A stretch of DNA of 64,000 bases, taken from Gynuella sp. (GTDB lineage Bacteria; Pseudomonadota; Gammaproteobacteria; Pseudomonadales; Natronospirillaceae). The notes beneath the pieces were generated by a model that searched no databases, was not told where the DNA came from, and saw only the letters and a list, made by a program, of their open reading frames with translations. The translations under genes and the position numbers were made by a program. The stretch lies in contig JANQHX010000013.1 in NCBI GenBank assembly GCA_028282465.1, positions 1 through 64,000 of the forward strand. The letters run 5' to 3'. This document shows positions 36,294 to 46,600 of this stretch, piece after piece (positions within the stretch are counted from its first letter, which is position 1; each line of letters begins with the position of its first letter).

Positions 36294-37769
36294 TTACTCT
36301 TTGTCAAGTTTACCGGCCAAGGACAGGGTAAAACTAGAACCCATGTACTTGAAGTGAGGACGAACGTTAATTTCTACCCGATAAAAGCCCGGATTTCCTT
36401 CGTCATCTGTTACCACTATGCTGGCCTCGCGCAAAGGCTTGCGACTTCTTACTTCAGCAGGTGGATTATCCTGATCAGCCACGTACTGACGTACCCAGCT
36501 GTTCAGTTCTCTGTCGAGATCGTTTTTAGTTTTCCAGCTACCTATATGTTCTCGCTGCAAAACTTTTATGTAATGTGCCAAACGGTCAACCATAAACAAA
36601 TAAGGTAGTTCAGTACCCAGTTTGAAATTTGTTTCGGCTTGTTTACCCTCTGGTGTGTTGCCAAAAAACTTCGGCTTCTGACAAGAATTCGCTGAGAAAA
36701 AGGTCGCGTTGTCTGTACCCTTGCGCGCAATCAGAGACATAAAGCCCTGCTCTGCAAGCTCGAATTCATGTCTGTCAGACAACATTACTTCGGTAGGGGT
36801 ATAAGCTTTGATACTGCCGTTTTCTTCGTACTTATAAACTGGCAAATCTAAAACTTCACCGCCGCTTTGCGGCCCAATGATATTCGGACACCAGCGGTAC
36901 TTAGCAAAACTCCGAGTCATATTTGTTGCGAACGCATATGAAGCGCTACCCCAACAAAGCTTCTCGAATTGCTTACCTATTTGCTCTTCATAATTAAACG
37001 CTTTAACTTGGTTGTCATCACCGTACGGGTTTCTGAGCATAAATCTAGGAACCGTCAGGCCGATATTTCTGGCGTCATCTGACTCGCGAAAGCCCTGCCA
37101 TTTTGCGTACTGAGGGCCTTCAAAAATTGCTTCTAAGTCTTTTAGGTTTGGTAAACCCTCAAAGCTATCTACACCAAAAAACTCTGGTCCAGCAGTTCCG
37201 ATGACAGGCGCATGAGACATAGCACCAATCGCGGCCAAGTTTTGCATTAACGCTAGGTCTTGTGCGGAAGGATTGAACTCAAAACCGGTGACCATAGCAC
37301 CGTAAGGCTTGCCACCAAACTGACCATACTCAGCAGAATAAACATGTTTGTATAAGCCTGAGCGAGTTGGATCTGGGGCGTCTTCAAAATCTTCTAACAA
37401 CTCATCTTTGGTGAGACTGAGCATTTCGATTTTGATGTTTTCACGAAAATCTGTGCGATCCACGAGGAATTTAAGTCCTCTCCAAGTAGATTCTAGTGTT
37501 TTGAATTCATCTGAATGAAGGACTTCATCCAACTGTGAACCAATCTTCGCATCAATTTCATTGATCATTTTGTCTACAAGATTTTGATCAATTTTTTCAT
37601 CGGCTCGGTTCGGTGCTAACAAATCAGAAATAAAGGCTTCTACACCTTTTCGCGCGGTATCAAATCCTTCATCACCGGGCTTTAATCGAGTTTCTTCCAT
37701 TACTTTATCAAGTAAGCTGCCTTCTGAAAGCTCCGGCTTTGATCCTTCTGTTTCCGTCATATTGCTCAT
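36294..37769 (-). CDS. tssC: TssC, T6SS sheath large subunit
   Basis: A 491-residue protein with all the TssC/VipB signatures: a helical N-terminus (S-L-L-D-K-V-M-E-E-T), E-Y-G-Q-F-G-G-K-P-Y, M-S-H-A-P-V-I-G, F-A-K-Y-R-W, P-T-E-V-M-L-S-D-R, R-L-A-H-Y-I-K-V-L-Q-R-E and P-H-F-K-Y-M-G. Length is standard. It forms the contractile sheath with TssB. It lies 5 bases after tssB, and an Hcp gene follows directly. Confidence 0.96.
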   Translation of the reverse strand: MSNMTETEGSKPELSEGSLLDKVMEETRLKPGDEGFDTARKGVEAFISDLLAPNRADEKIDQNLVDKMINEIDAKIGSQLDEVLHSDEFKTLESTWRGLKFLVDRTDFRENIKIEMLSLTKDELLEDFEDAPDPTRSGLYKHVYSAEYGQFGGKPYGAMVTGFEFNPSAQDLALMQNLAAIGAMSHAPVIGTAGPEFFGVDSFEGLPNLKDLEAIFEGPQYAKWQGFRESDDARNIGLTVPRFMLRNPYGDDNQVKAFNYEEQIGKQFEKLCWGSASYAFATNMTRSFAKYRWCPNIIGPQSGGEVLDLPVYKYEENGSIKAYTPTEVMLSDRHEFELAEQGFMSLIARKGTDNATFFSANSCQKPKFFGNTPEGKQAETNFKLGTELPYLFMVDRLAHYIKVLQREHIGSWKTKNDLDRELNSWVRQYVADQDNPPAEVRSRKPLREASIVVTDDEGNPGFYRVEINVRPHFKYMGSSFTLSLAGKLDKE

Positions 37770-37774
37770 TACGC

Positions 37775-38260
37775 TTACTCCTTATCCAAGCCCAACTCAG
37801 ACATTATCTGATTTCTTGTTTCATCACTTTCTAAGATATTCTGTATCACTTTACGGAAAGCTGGTGTATTGCCCAGTGGGCCTTTAAGTGCTAGCAAAGC
37901 TCTGCGAAGCTCTAAAAGGCTATTCAATTCTGGAACCTGTTTTACTATTTGCTCGGGCTCGAAGTCTTTCATTGAATTAATTTTCAGATCGACATTGATA
38001 TTGTCTTCGCTTTCTTCTTCTAGCTTATTAGGAACTGAAAACTGTAAACCTAAATTGTGGGTTTTAATTACTTCATTAAAGTTGTCTTTATTGATGTCCA
38101 CTGGTTCGCGATCTTCAATAACCTCATCATTCTCGCGCCCAGTAAAATCATCTAACACCAACATTTTTAAAGGCAGCTCAACATCCTCTGAAACACCACC
38201 AGTGTTTGATTTATAAGCTATGTTAATCCGCTCTTTAGGAGCTACACTTCCATCCGACAT
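37775..38260 (-). CDS. tssB: TssB, T6SS sheath small subunit
   Basis: A 161-residue TssB/VipA protein: S-V-A-P-K-E-R-I-N-I at the N-terminus, L-P-L-K-M-L-V-L-D-D-F, the acidic middle and L-N-S-L-L-E-L-R-R-A-L near the end. The start is ATG 38260 with a GAGGG site; a TTG one codon upstream is not needed. It is the first of the two sheath subunit genes and follows tssA by 27 bases. Confidence 0.95.
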   Translation of the reverse strand: MSDGSVAPKERINIAYKSNTGGVSEDVELPLKMLVLDDFTGRENDEVIEDREPVDINKDNFNEVIKTHNLGLQFSVPNKLEEESEDNINVDLKINSMKDFEPEQIVKQVPELNSLLELRRALLALKGPLGNTPAFRKVIQNILESDETRNQIMSELGLDKE

Positions 38261-38287
38261 CAAATAACCCTCAATAATTTATTATAT

Positions 38288-39976
38288 TTACGCCAATGCT
38301 GATCCAGGATCGTGCCAGCACAACGCATCATAAGCAGACTGCATTTGTCTCTGGTTTTCCTCTGACAAGCCATCATTTTGCTCTAGTTTTTTAAATGCTT
38401 GATACAACAGTCCATATGATCTTTTTGCAAAGTCTGGTTCCCAGTCAGCAATCCCTGACTCAGAAACAAAATTAGAAACCCGTTTCAAAATAGGAATCGC
38501 CGCTAAATAATTACCACTACTTAAGAGCATATCTCCCATCATCAATCTTACTCGGTATTCATTCCGGCGAGACTGGCTTTTAAACAAATGTTGCTGCAAC
38601 ACAACAACAGCCTCATCAATCTTTCCTTTAGAAGCAAGCTCAGTCGCTTCCGCTTGGACATTTTGTAATTCGTCACCATCTTCAACTGATTCAGCACTTC
38701 CGCTATGACCCGATGACATAATAGTACTGTTTATCCAAAGCCGTGTAGTGTCGTCAACGAATGGAGTACCATCGGCATACTGTAGATCTAATATGCCAGG
38801 AACACGTTCTAAAAACGAACGCAACATGATTTTCAGCTCTTCATTTTTGCGAGAGTACTCGGCACCCAGCTGATCATAACTGGCTGAGATCAATCGCTGA
38901 CCCTCAAACCAATAAGGGAGCTTGGCTGCTAGCTTGTCAGCGTTGTTTACTACTGAGGTAAAATCGCCTTCCTCAAAACTTGTTTTAATTTTATTAACAA
39001 CATTAGCCGCAGGTGGAGGCAACATGGTTTTACCTTCTTTCACTGGCGGTAAACCGTCAATTGCCATCCACAGTGCGAATCTTGAATATCTCACAGACTT
39101 TGGATCAGCAGGGTTTTTTTCTGTATAAAAATTAGCTAACTTAGTAAACGCGGCCTGCATTTGCCTAACCAATTTCTTTGCATCACCTTCAGAGCCTAGG
39201 TCATTATTTAATGAAGAATTACTTATGTCTAATGAAGCAGATGTAGCTTTAGGCTGAGGACTCGATGAGGTTTTAGGTGGAGTCTGAACAGGTATTGGAT
39301 CTGGCTGGCTTTGAGCTGGGGCAACAGTTTGTGATTGAACTGGTTCAGGTTGACTGGGAGCAACTGCTTGCTGTGGTTTTACCTGTGCCGCGGTAGCTTG
39401 CGCAGCCTTGGCTTCAGCTTCCGCCGATTTTTTCATATTCCTAAGTGGCCGAATCAGGTCGGTCATAACAGGCGCTTTATCTGCCATTTGTTCACTTAGA
39501 AAACCATCCAGGTCACTAACCGTTCCGTAAAGATCCATGATCGACTGAGAAGAGGGTGTTGGTGCATTGTCACCCGATATTAAAACCACGGTTCTTTCCA
39601 CTACCCAATTAACAGCAGCCTGACGACCTCTCAAACGTTTCACAGGTGGAAACATATCATCCCAGAAAGCCACACTTAGTTTATGCACTAAGGCCAGTCC
39701 GGCATTCAATCCATCAAGCCCTTTGGTTTCTAATAAAGCCCCTGCCAAATAACAGGCAACCAACAAATCTTTTGACTTGGTTTCTAGAATTTGAATTGAC
39801 AGCCGTTCAACTTCATCCCAGTCAACCTTCTCGCCCGCAATTGATTCCAGCTTACCAATTTCAGCCTCAAGGGCCTGAAACTCGGGCTCATATTTAACAT
39901 TTATTCCAGTAGCGGAATCACCTTCAACAGGATTTACAAGATGATCTAATTGAGAAATAAGAGGCTGATCAGCCAT
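38288..39976 (-). CDS. tssA: TssA, T6SS assembly/cap protein
   Basis: A 562-residue TssA-family protein. The N-terminal ImpA_N domain (about residues 15-135) has Y-E-P-E-F and a V-D-W-D-E-V-E-R-L segment, with L-L-V-A-C-Y-L-A and F-W-D-D-M-F-P-P downstream. A Pro/Gln/Ala-rich linker (about 195-265) leads to a helical C-terminal domain. TssA guides baseplate docking and tube/sheath polymerisation. It is the first gene of the T6SS operon. Confidence 0.92.
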   Translation of the reverse strand: MADQPLISQLDHLVNPVEGDSATGINVKYEPEFQALEAEIGKLESIAGEKVDWDEVERLSIQILETKSKDLLVACYLAGALLETKGLDGLNAGLALVHKLSVAFWDDMFPPVKRLRGRQAAVNWVVERTVVLISGDNAPTPSSQSIMDLYGTVSDLDGFLSEQMADKAPVMTDLIRPLRNMKKSAEAEAKAAQATAAQVKPQQAVAPSQPEPVQSQTVAPAQSQPDPIPVQTPPKTSSSPQPKATSASLDISNSSLNNDLGSEGDAKKLVRQMQAAFTKLANFYTEKNPADPKSVRYSRFALWMAIDGLPPVKEGKTMLPPPAANVVNKIKTSFEEGDFTSVVNNADKLAAKLPYWFEGQRLISASYDQLGAEYSRKNEELKIMLRSFLERVPGILDLQYADGTPFVDDTTRLWINSTIMSSGHSGSAESVEDGDELQNVQAEATELASKGKIDEAVVVLQQHLFKSQSRRNEYRVRLMMGDMLLSSGNYLAAIPILKRVSNFVSESGIADWEPDFAKRSYGLLYQAFKKLEQNDGLSEENQRQMQSAYDALCWHDPGSALA

Positions 39977-40610
39977 AAACTTTCCTTGTAGTATTTTTCA
40001 CGACTTGAAACCAATCAATTATTTTTGTCTCGTGAATTTAAGAATAGCCTTAACCATCTTAGATCATGGTTAATATTTAGCTATCTATCGTCACAAACTT
40101 GCTTAGCAGTATCAAGTAACCATGAATAATGTAAAACCAAAGCGAAAAATACAACGGTTTATTTTGAGTTTCACACTCGACTTTTCACAGAACAACGAAA
40201 CCCTGATACTGTCAACAACCCACTTCACACTTTTAATAATTATTTTGTGTGTACGCCCACAAAGTAGAGCCTGCAATAATTATTTATCTCCTAAATTTAA
40301 TTAAACCGCTTGAGAATAATTTAATAATTAAAAATTGATTATCATTTTCGAAATTAACTACACCGACTCCAGTTTCAGAAACTTACGCGATAAACGTGAC
40401 ACATCCCAAGAACATTAACATGGCGACAGTTTCATTAAATTAATTCAGGAATTATCATTGGCTGTTTAAACATAATCCACTGTTGCCTTGCAGGCATGGA
40501 TTACTAAAAATAACGGAATTCGTCTTTAAGAGCTTACACCCTAGTAAGCCACTATTGTTCAATAGGGATTTTTGGCCACTCAATTATTAAAATGGCGACA
40601 GGGAATACTA
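39977..40610. other. Intergenic region between divergent tssA and the giant Calx-beta gene
   Basis: This 634-bp AT-rich stretch has no convincing gene; a 60-codon frame at 40122-40304 lacks a ribosome site and family features. It contains a 24-bp inverted repeat near tssA (40050-40073). A 10-base direct repeat ATGGCGACAG occurs near 40429 and again near 40592. Promoters for both flanking genes must lie here, but I cannot fix them with confidence, and I find no sigma-54 element on the tssA side. Confidence 0.5.
40050..40073. promoter_or_regulatory. Inverted repeat, candidate operator of the T6SS operon
   Basis: TTAACCAT-N8-ATGGTTAA, with perfect 8-bp arms around an 8-base spacer, lies about 75-100 bp upstream of the tssA start. 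The size and spacing fit a dimeric regulator site. The long spacer and absence of a T-run argue against a terminator. Confidence 0.4.
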
Positions 40611-43600
40611 ATGAAACTGTTTAATAGAAATTGCTACACGATTTTACTTTCTAGCCTATTAAGTTTGGCGTTAATCGCCTGTTCTGGCTCAGAGAGTGGC
40701 GGTGGCAACACAAACACTGCGCCATCTGCAGATACCCTTACCTTGGAATCTAAGAGTTTTTTCGAAAGCCATAGTGGTTCACAAGCTATTAACTTTAAAA
40801 TTAGCAGCACCATAGATCAGCAAATTACTTATTCAACTCAAGACATTAGCGCAGCGGCAGGCAGCGATTATGTTGCTGTGATCGAACAAACAGTAAGTTT
40901 GACAGCAGGTCAAGAAACAGACCTCTCTGTAATTATTAATGGCGATACAAATGTTGAGGGCACCGAAGCCTTCTACCTTGAAGTAACAGCAGAGAATGGC
41001 GGCAAACTCAGTTCTGTACAAACCATTGTTAATGATGATTTCCCTAGCTTATCAGTGAGCTCCGCTAGCATTGAAGAGGGAGCAAGTAACGAGAGATTCC
41101 TAAACTTCACCTTAACTTTAGACGAACCTACTGTAGATGAATTTAGTGTTTTGGTGAGTACTGAAGACGTACTTGCTGCAACAACGGAAATTGCTGAGCC
41201 GGGTGTTGATTTCGAACCAATAGACAATCAAACATTTATTTTCGAGCCAAACTCGGACAGTTTAGTCATTGAAGTAACTATTTACAGCGATCAAGAAACA
41301 GAACCCAATGAAACACTCACCCTACTTGTCACGCCCCTAGGTCAAGACGAAAATGGCTATGTCCAGACGGTCCAAACAGCAAACGGTACTATCAATAATG
41401 ATGATGGGCCCGGCCTAAACCTACCAGAAATTGGCAGCTTTACCGTCATAGCTGTGAATGAACTTGGTGAAGAAGTAGCCCTTGAAAACATCAAGGAAGG
41501 CGAAGTTGAAGAACTGATCTACACCCTGAATCTCACGGATTCAAACAATCTCCAAGAAGCGTTTTCAATGCTATACGAAGTAAAACGCAATCCAAATGAT
41601 GAAAGCACAAATACCCTTTATGCTTTGGTGTCTGACTTAGCAGAGGAATCCGATGTCAGCTTGGCCACCCCAACAGAGAACAGTGCGATTGGCGTTCTTT
41701 CGATACCCGTAGGTGAATCCAGTAGCAGCTTTACAATAAACCTAACAGACAATGATATTTTAGAAGATACTGAAACGCTTTACGTTGAACTTAACAATGT
41801 GGCTGGTTATGTCTTTGAAGATTATGAGCTGGTCATTCAAGACAACGACTCTGCTAAAGCCGTTATTAACGAAATTATCTACGATAGATGTGTGGATGCG
41901 GACAATATACTGCAAAATGAAAACGCTCTACTGAGTGATTCAGACGCGGATTCCTACCATCATGCGCAAGCCTATGAGGGTACAACTGATGATTTCATTG
42001 TCGCATCAGATGAATCAGCCTGCAGTTCAGAGCAAGCCAGCACCCTAACATACAGTGTGTCTTTGACTCATCAACCACCCTTTACAATCACGGCTAAAGC
42101 AACCACCGAAGAGCTAGAAGACAAAACCGTATTTAACGAAGCCACTCAAACTGACAATCTCATTTACAAAAAAGCCAGAAGAAACATTGACTATAACAAT
42201 ATCTCTAAACAACTAGAGTTTACGCCCGACAATTGGCAGCACCTAACGTTTAAAGTTGAGCTTGCAGGCGACACCGAATACGAAACTACTGAAGCATTCG
42301 CGATTCATCTTGAGAATGCCGACGGTTCCAGCATGCTTCAGGGCCAAGAAAAATATGCAGAAACCAATGACCGACTTATTACCTACATATTGAATGATGA
42401 CATTCCTCTCAGCCTAGATATGGGTAATAACGGTGTGATAGACGAAGGCGGAACCGGGAACGGATCCAGCGCTGTCATTACTGGCCAGTTAGTAAGAGCT
42501 TCTCTGGGTAGAACCCAATTTATTTATCGAACCATGCCCTACACAGGTACTGACGATGAAGCGGCGATTATTGAATACGACAGCACCCAAAGTGAAAACG
42601 CTGACTTAATCTGCCAGCAAGGTTCAATCAGCTTCTCTGATGGCCAAATTACGCCAGATCAGGATATCTCGATTAAAGTGACGGGTGATGGACTGATCGA
42701 AGGTGCTAATAAGTTTGTCGTCATGATTTTTGATGCTAATGAAACCTCAGCCACAGATTGTTCGGCTGAAGTTCAAGGTCTTGCCGATAGGGCACTCACC
42801 CAAATAGAAGTCACAATTGCCAACGACGACAAGCTCACGGTTCAATTCAGTGAGGCTGAATTTGATGTAGATGAACTCACAGGATCTACTGTCAGCCACG
42901 TCAATCTACCCACTCTTAAAATTGACGGCGCCTTAATCAGTGAAGAAGTCACCGTCAGCGTAGACATGACTTTAACGTCGGCAGAATCCAACGACTTTAC
43001 GCTGACAAGTAGTAATAGTTTTGATGCAGGCACTGCAAGATTGACCGTATCAGTACCCGCCGGTGACTACACCCTTCCAGACGGCAGCGAAGCAGGCCAA
43101 ATCGAAAAAGACATCACCATTAATGGCTACAGCATTGTCGCTGATAATACCCTTGAATTTACGGAGTCTGCGTCATTTAGCATACCCACCAGCGACACCG
43201 TTAACCCTGATATTGAACTGGCAGAAGAGGGTCATCATTCGGCATTGCTCAATATCAGAAATGACGATTTGCTGACTGTGTACCTCAAAGACGGGAATGT
43301 AGATACTTCAGAAGCGAGTGCAACCAGCAATAACTCAATCGTGTTGACTGGCGTCACGTTCGATCAAGCTCCAGGAGAAACCCCTCCGATGCAAATCAAC
43401 ATACAAAGCCTGACGCCTACTGATCCAGACACAAAGATAGCGACACCTGATATTGATTATGTCCCTTATACTCAAACAGTTTCTGTGAACCCAGCAAATT
43501 TCAGCGAAACGGAAGTGATCAGCCATGAAGTTGATATTGAGATAGCTATTGTTACCGCTGAGAACTTGATTGAGCATGATGAAGTGTTTGAACTAGAGGT

Positions 43601-46600
43601 TTCGGAAGGGATCGGCTCTGAAGAATATTTAAATTTATTGGTAGATAGCGACACTCAGCCAACAGTTGCCACTCATACAATCATTGATGATGACCTACTC
43701 ACCGCAAGCTTAATCACCACCTCAGACATTACTAATGTCAGTGAGGCAAACGGAGAAATTGAGGTACGCATTCAACTCTCTGGTGCAACCATTGACGACA
43801 GCTCACCGGACCTAACACTCAATCTCGCGACAACTGATGGCAGTGCGATTTCACCCAAGGATTTCACAGCCATTGCAGCAACGCTTGATTTAAATGATCT
43901 AACCACTATTAACTCCCAGTCACTTCAAGACGACCTACAGCTTGACGATCAAGCAGTCATTGCCCAAAGCATTACCGTGGTCAATGACGACTACATTGAA
44001 GACAATGAAAGCTTAGTGGCCAGCATTACCCTACCTGAGGGTGAGGCAAGATTAATACTACCCGACTCAGCATCTAGCGAAGTGTCGACCCAAACCTATT
44101 GGATTGACAATGATGACAAGTTCACCGCAAGCTATCTAAGTATTCCCACGTCCATTAAAGAACCTGAAGAACGACTCATTCCAGACGGAGAGCCAAGCGC
44201 TGGCGATATTGCAACCGCTGAAGCCTCATTTACTCTGTCCATTCATAACAATGGTAAATCTTTTGACCCAGATGGAACTCTTGAGTTAACCCTTCAGCCA
44301 ACTGCGAGTGGTACTGACTGTGTTTACAACAGCGCCGATGACTTACCAACAGAAGATGGTACGTGCAGCATAAGTAGTGATTTCGAATTTACTAGCCAAC
44401 CGATCACCATAGACCAAACAACTTCATTCAGTGATTTAGATGGGACTTCCACAACCCAACTACCTATCAAAGTATTTGGGGATGATCTGGTTGAAATCTC
44501 TGAATCCATTCAGATCGATCTTGATGATGACTCAGAAACCAATAGCACATTTTTTATAGCGAACACTTCAAGCACTGAACAGTCAATCGTTATCGAAGAT
44601 ACTGAAGGTGTAAGCATTTCGGTGATTGAAATTACTAACACTGATTCGGATTATCAGACCGAATCAGACTCTACTAGAAACTTCATGGCAGTATTTAGCG
44701 GCTCAAGTTTTCCAGATAATATTGAAGCAACCGTGACTGTCAGAACACTCACATCAGACGAACAAGCCAGTCGAAACCCTGCTGAAGCCAATGCTGATTT
44801 TCAGGAATTTGGTAGCATAGAGTTAGAGCTTTCAGGTGAAGACACCTACAAAACCGCCAACTTCAATTTAGATCTGGCAGCCTATTCGTCTGATAGAGTC
44901 GTTGAATACGACGAATGGTTTGCAATAGACATATCCATTAACACCGATCTCGGTGATGTTGATGAGGAAGCGAATACCAGTACCACTCCTTTATTGGTGC
45001 CTATTTATAATGATGACCAAATAAGTATTTCGGTATTAGATTCAACCATCACTGAACCTGATGCATCAGAAACTCAAACATTTAATCTATCGGTAACAGG
45101 CGCAACCTTCGATACTGACAGTCCTGATGCCACCATCATCTTAAATACAGTAGATGGTAGCGCAGTCGCAGGTAATGACTATGGTGGCCTCATCAACCAA
45201 ACCATTATTATTGGCAATAGTAATGTTAATCTGAGTGATGCTAGTAGTTCGCAAAACTTACCGGTCAATCTAACCGTGCTGGGTGAGTACTTAATTGAAA
45301 CTAACGAACAGCTGAGTGTTACGATCAGTGATGCAAATGAATACGCGACTATCGACCAGAGTACTGGAAATATCACCATCAATAATGATGACAGAATTAA
45401 TGTCGCGGTAATGGATGCATCCATTACCGAAACAAACATTACCGAAACTGAAAGTTTCCAATTGGAGCTGACAGGTGCAGTTTTTGACAGCAGCAGTCCA
45501 AATGCCACAATTACCATCAACACAGGCAATGTTGAAGCCATAGCGGGTTCAGATTACACCGCGATATCCAATCAAGAGATTATCCTGAACAGCGCTAATG
45601 TTACCCTGGCAGATGAATCATCAACTCAGCGGATATCAGTTGATCTGACGGTGCTGGGTGACCAACTGGTGGAAATCAATGAAACATTGACAGCATCCAT
45701 CACAGAATCGAACAGCTATGTCCAAGTAAGCGACCCAACAGGCACCATCACCTTAACTAATGATGACCAAATCAGCGTCTCTGTGCTCGGTACTTCAATA
45801 ACTGAAACCGACGCCACAGCTAACGAGAGCTTCAACTTGCAAGTGACCGGTGCAATATTTGATGGTGAAAGCCCTGATGCAACTGTCACATTAAATACGG
45901 CAAACGGTTCAGCAACCGCGGATAATGACTTCACCGCTATTGCTAACCAAACAATCATTTTGAATAGCGGCAATGTTTTCCTGGCAAGCGCAACGGGCAC
46001 CCAAAACATTGCCATCAACTTGAGTGTGTTGGGTGAGCAACTGATCGAGGTTGACGAGACTTTCGATGCAACCATTAGTAACCCTAATGACTATGCAACC
46101 ATCTTGGAAGCAACAGGCACCATTACTTTAACTAATGACGACCAAATCAGCGTCTCCGTGCTCGATGCTTCAATAGATGAAACCGACGCCACAGCTACCG
46201 AAACATTCAACCTGCAAGTGACCGGTGCGATATTTGATGGTGACAGCCCTGATGCTACCGTTACACTAAATACCGCTAACGGTGACGCAACTGCCGGCAA
46301 TGACTTTACCGCTATTGCCAACCAAACGATCACTTTGAATAGCAGCAATGTTTCTCTGACAAGCGCAACAGGCACCCAAAACATATCCGTCAGCTTGACT
46401 GTGCTGGGTGAGCAACTGATCGAGGTTGACGAGACTTTCGATGCAACCATTAGTAACCCTAATGACTATGCAACCATCTTGGAAGCAACGGGCACCATCA
46501 CTTTAAATAACGACGACCGAATCAGCATCTCTGTGCTCGATGCTTCAATAACTGAAACCGACGCCACAGCTAACGAGAGCTTCAACCTTCAAGTGACCGG

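Noticed and set aside
40122..40304. 60-codon open frame in the tssA/giant-gene intergenic region
   Set aside because: No ribosome site, AT-rich composition and no protein-like pattern; it looks like chance.
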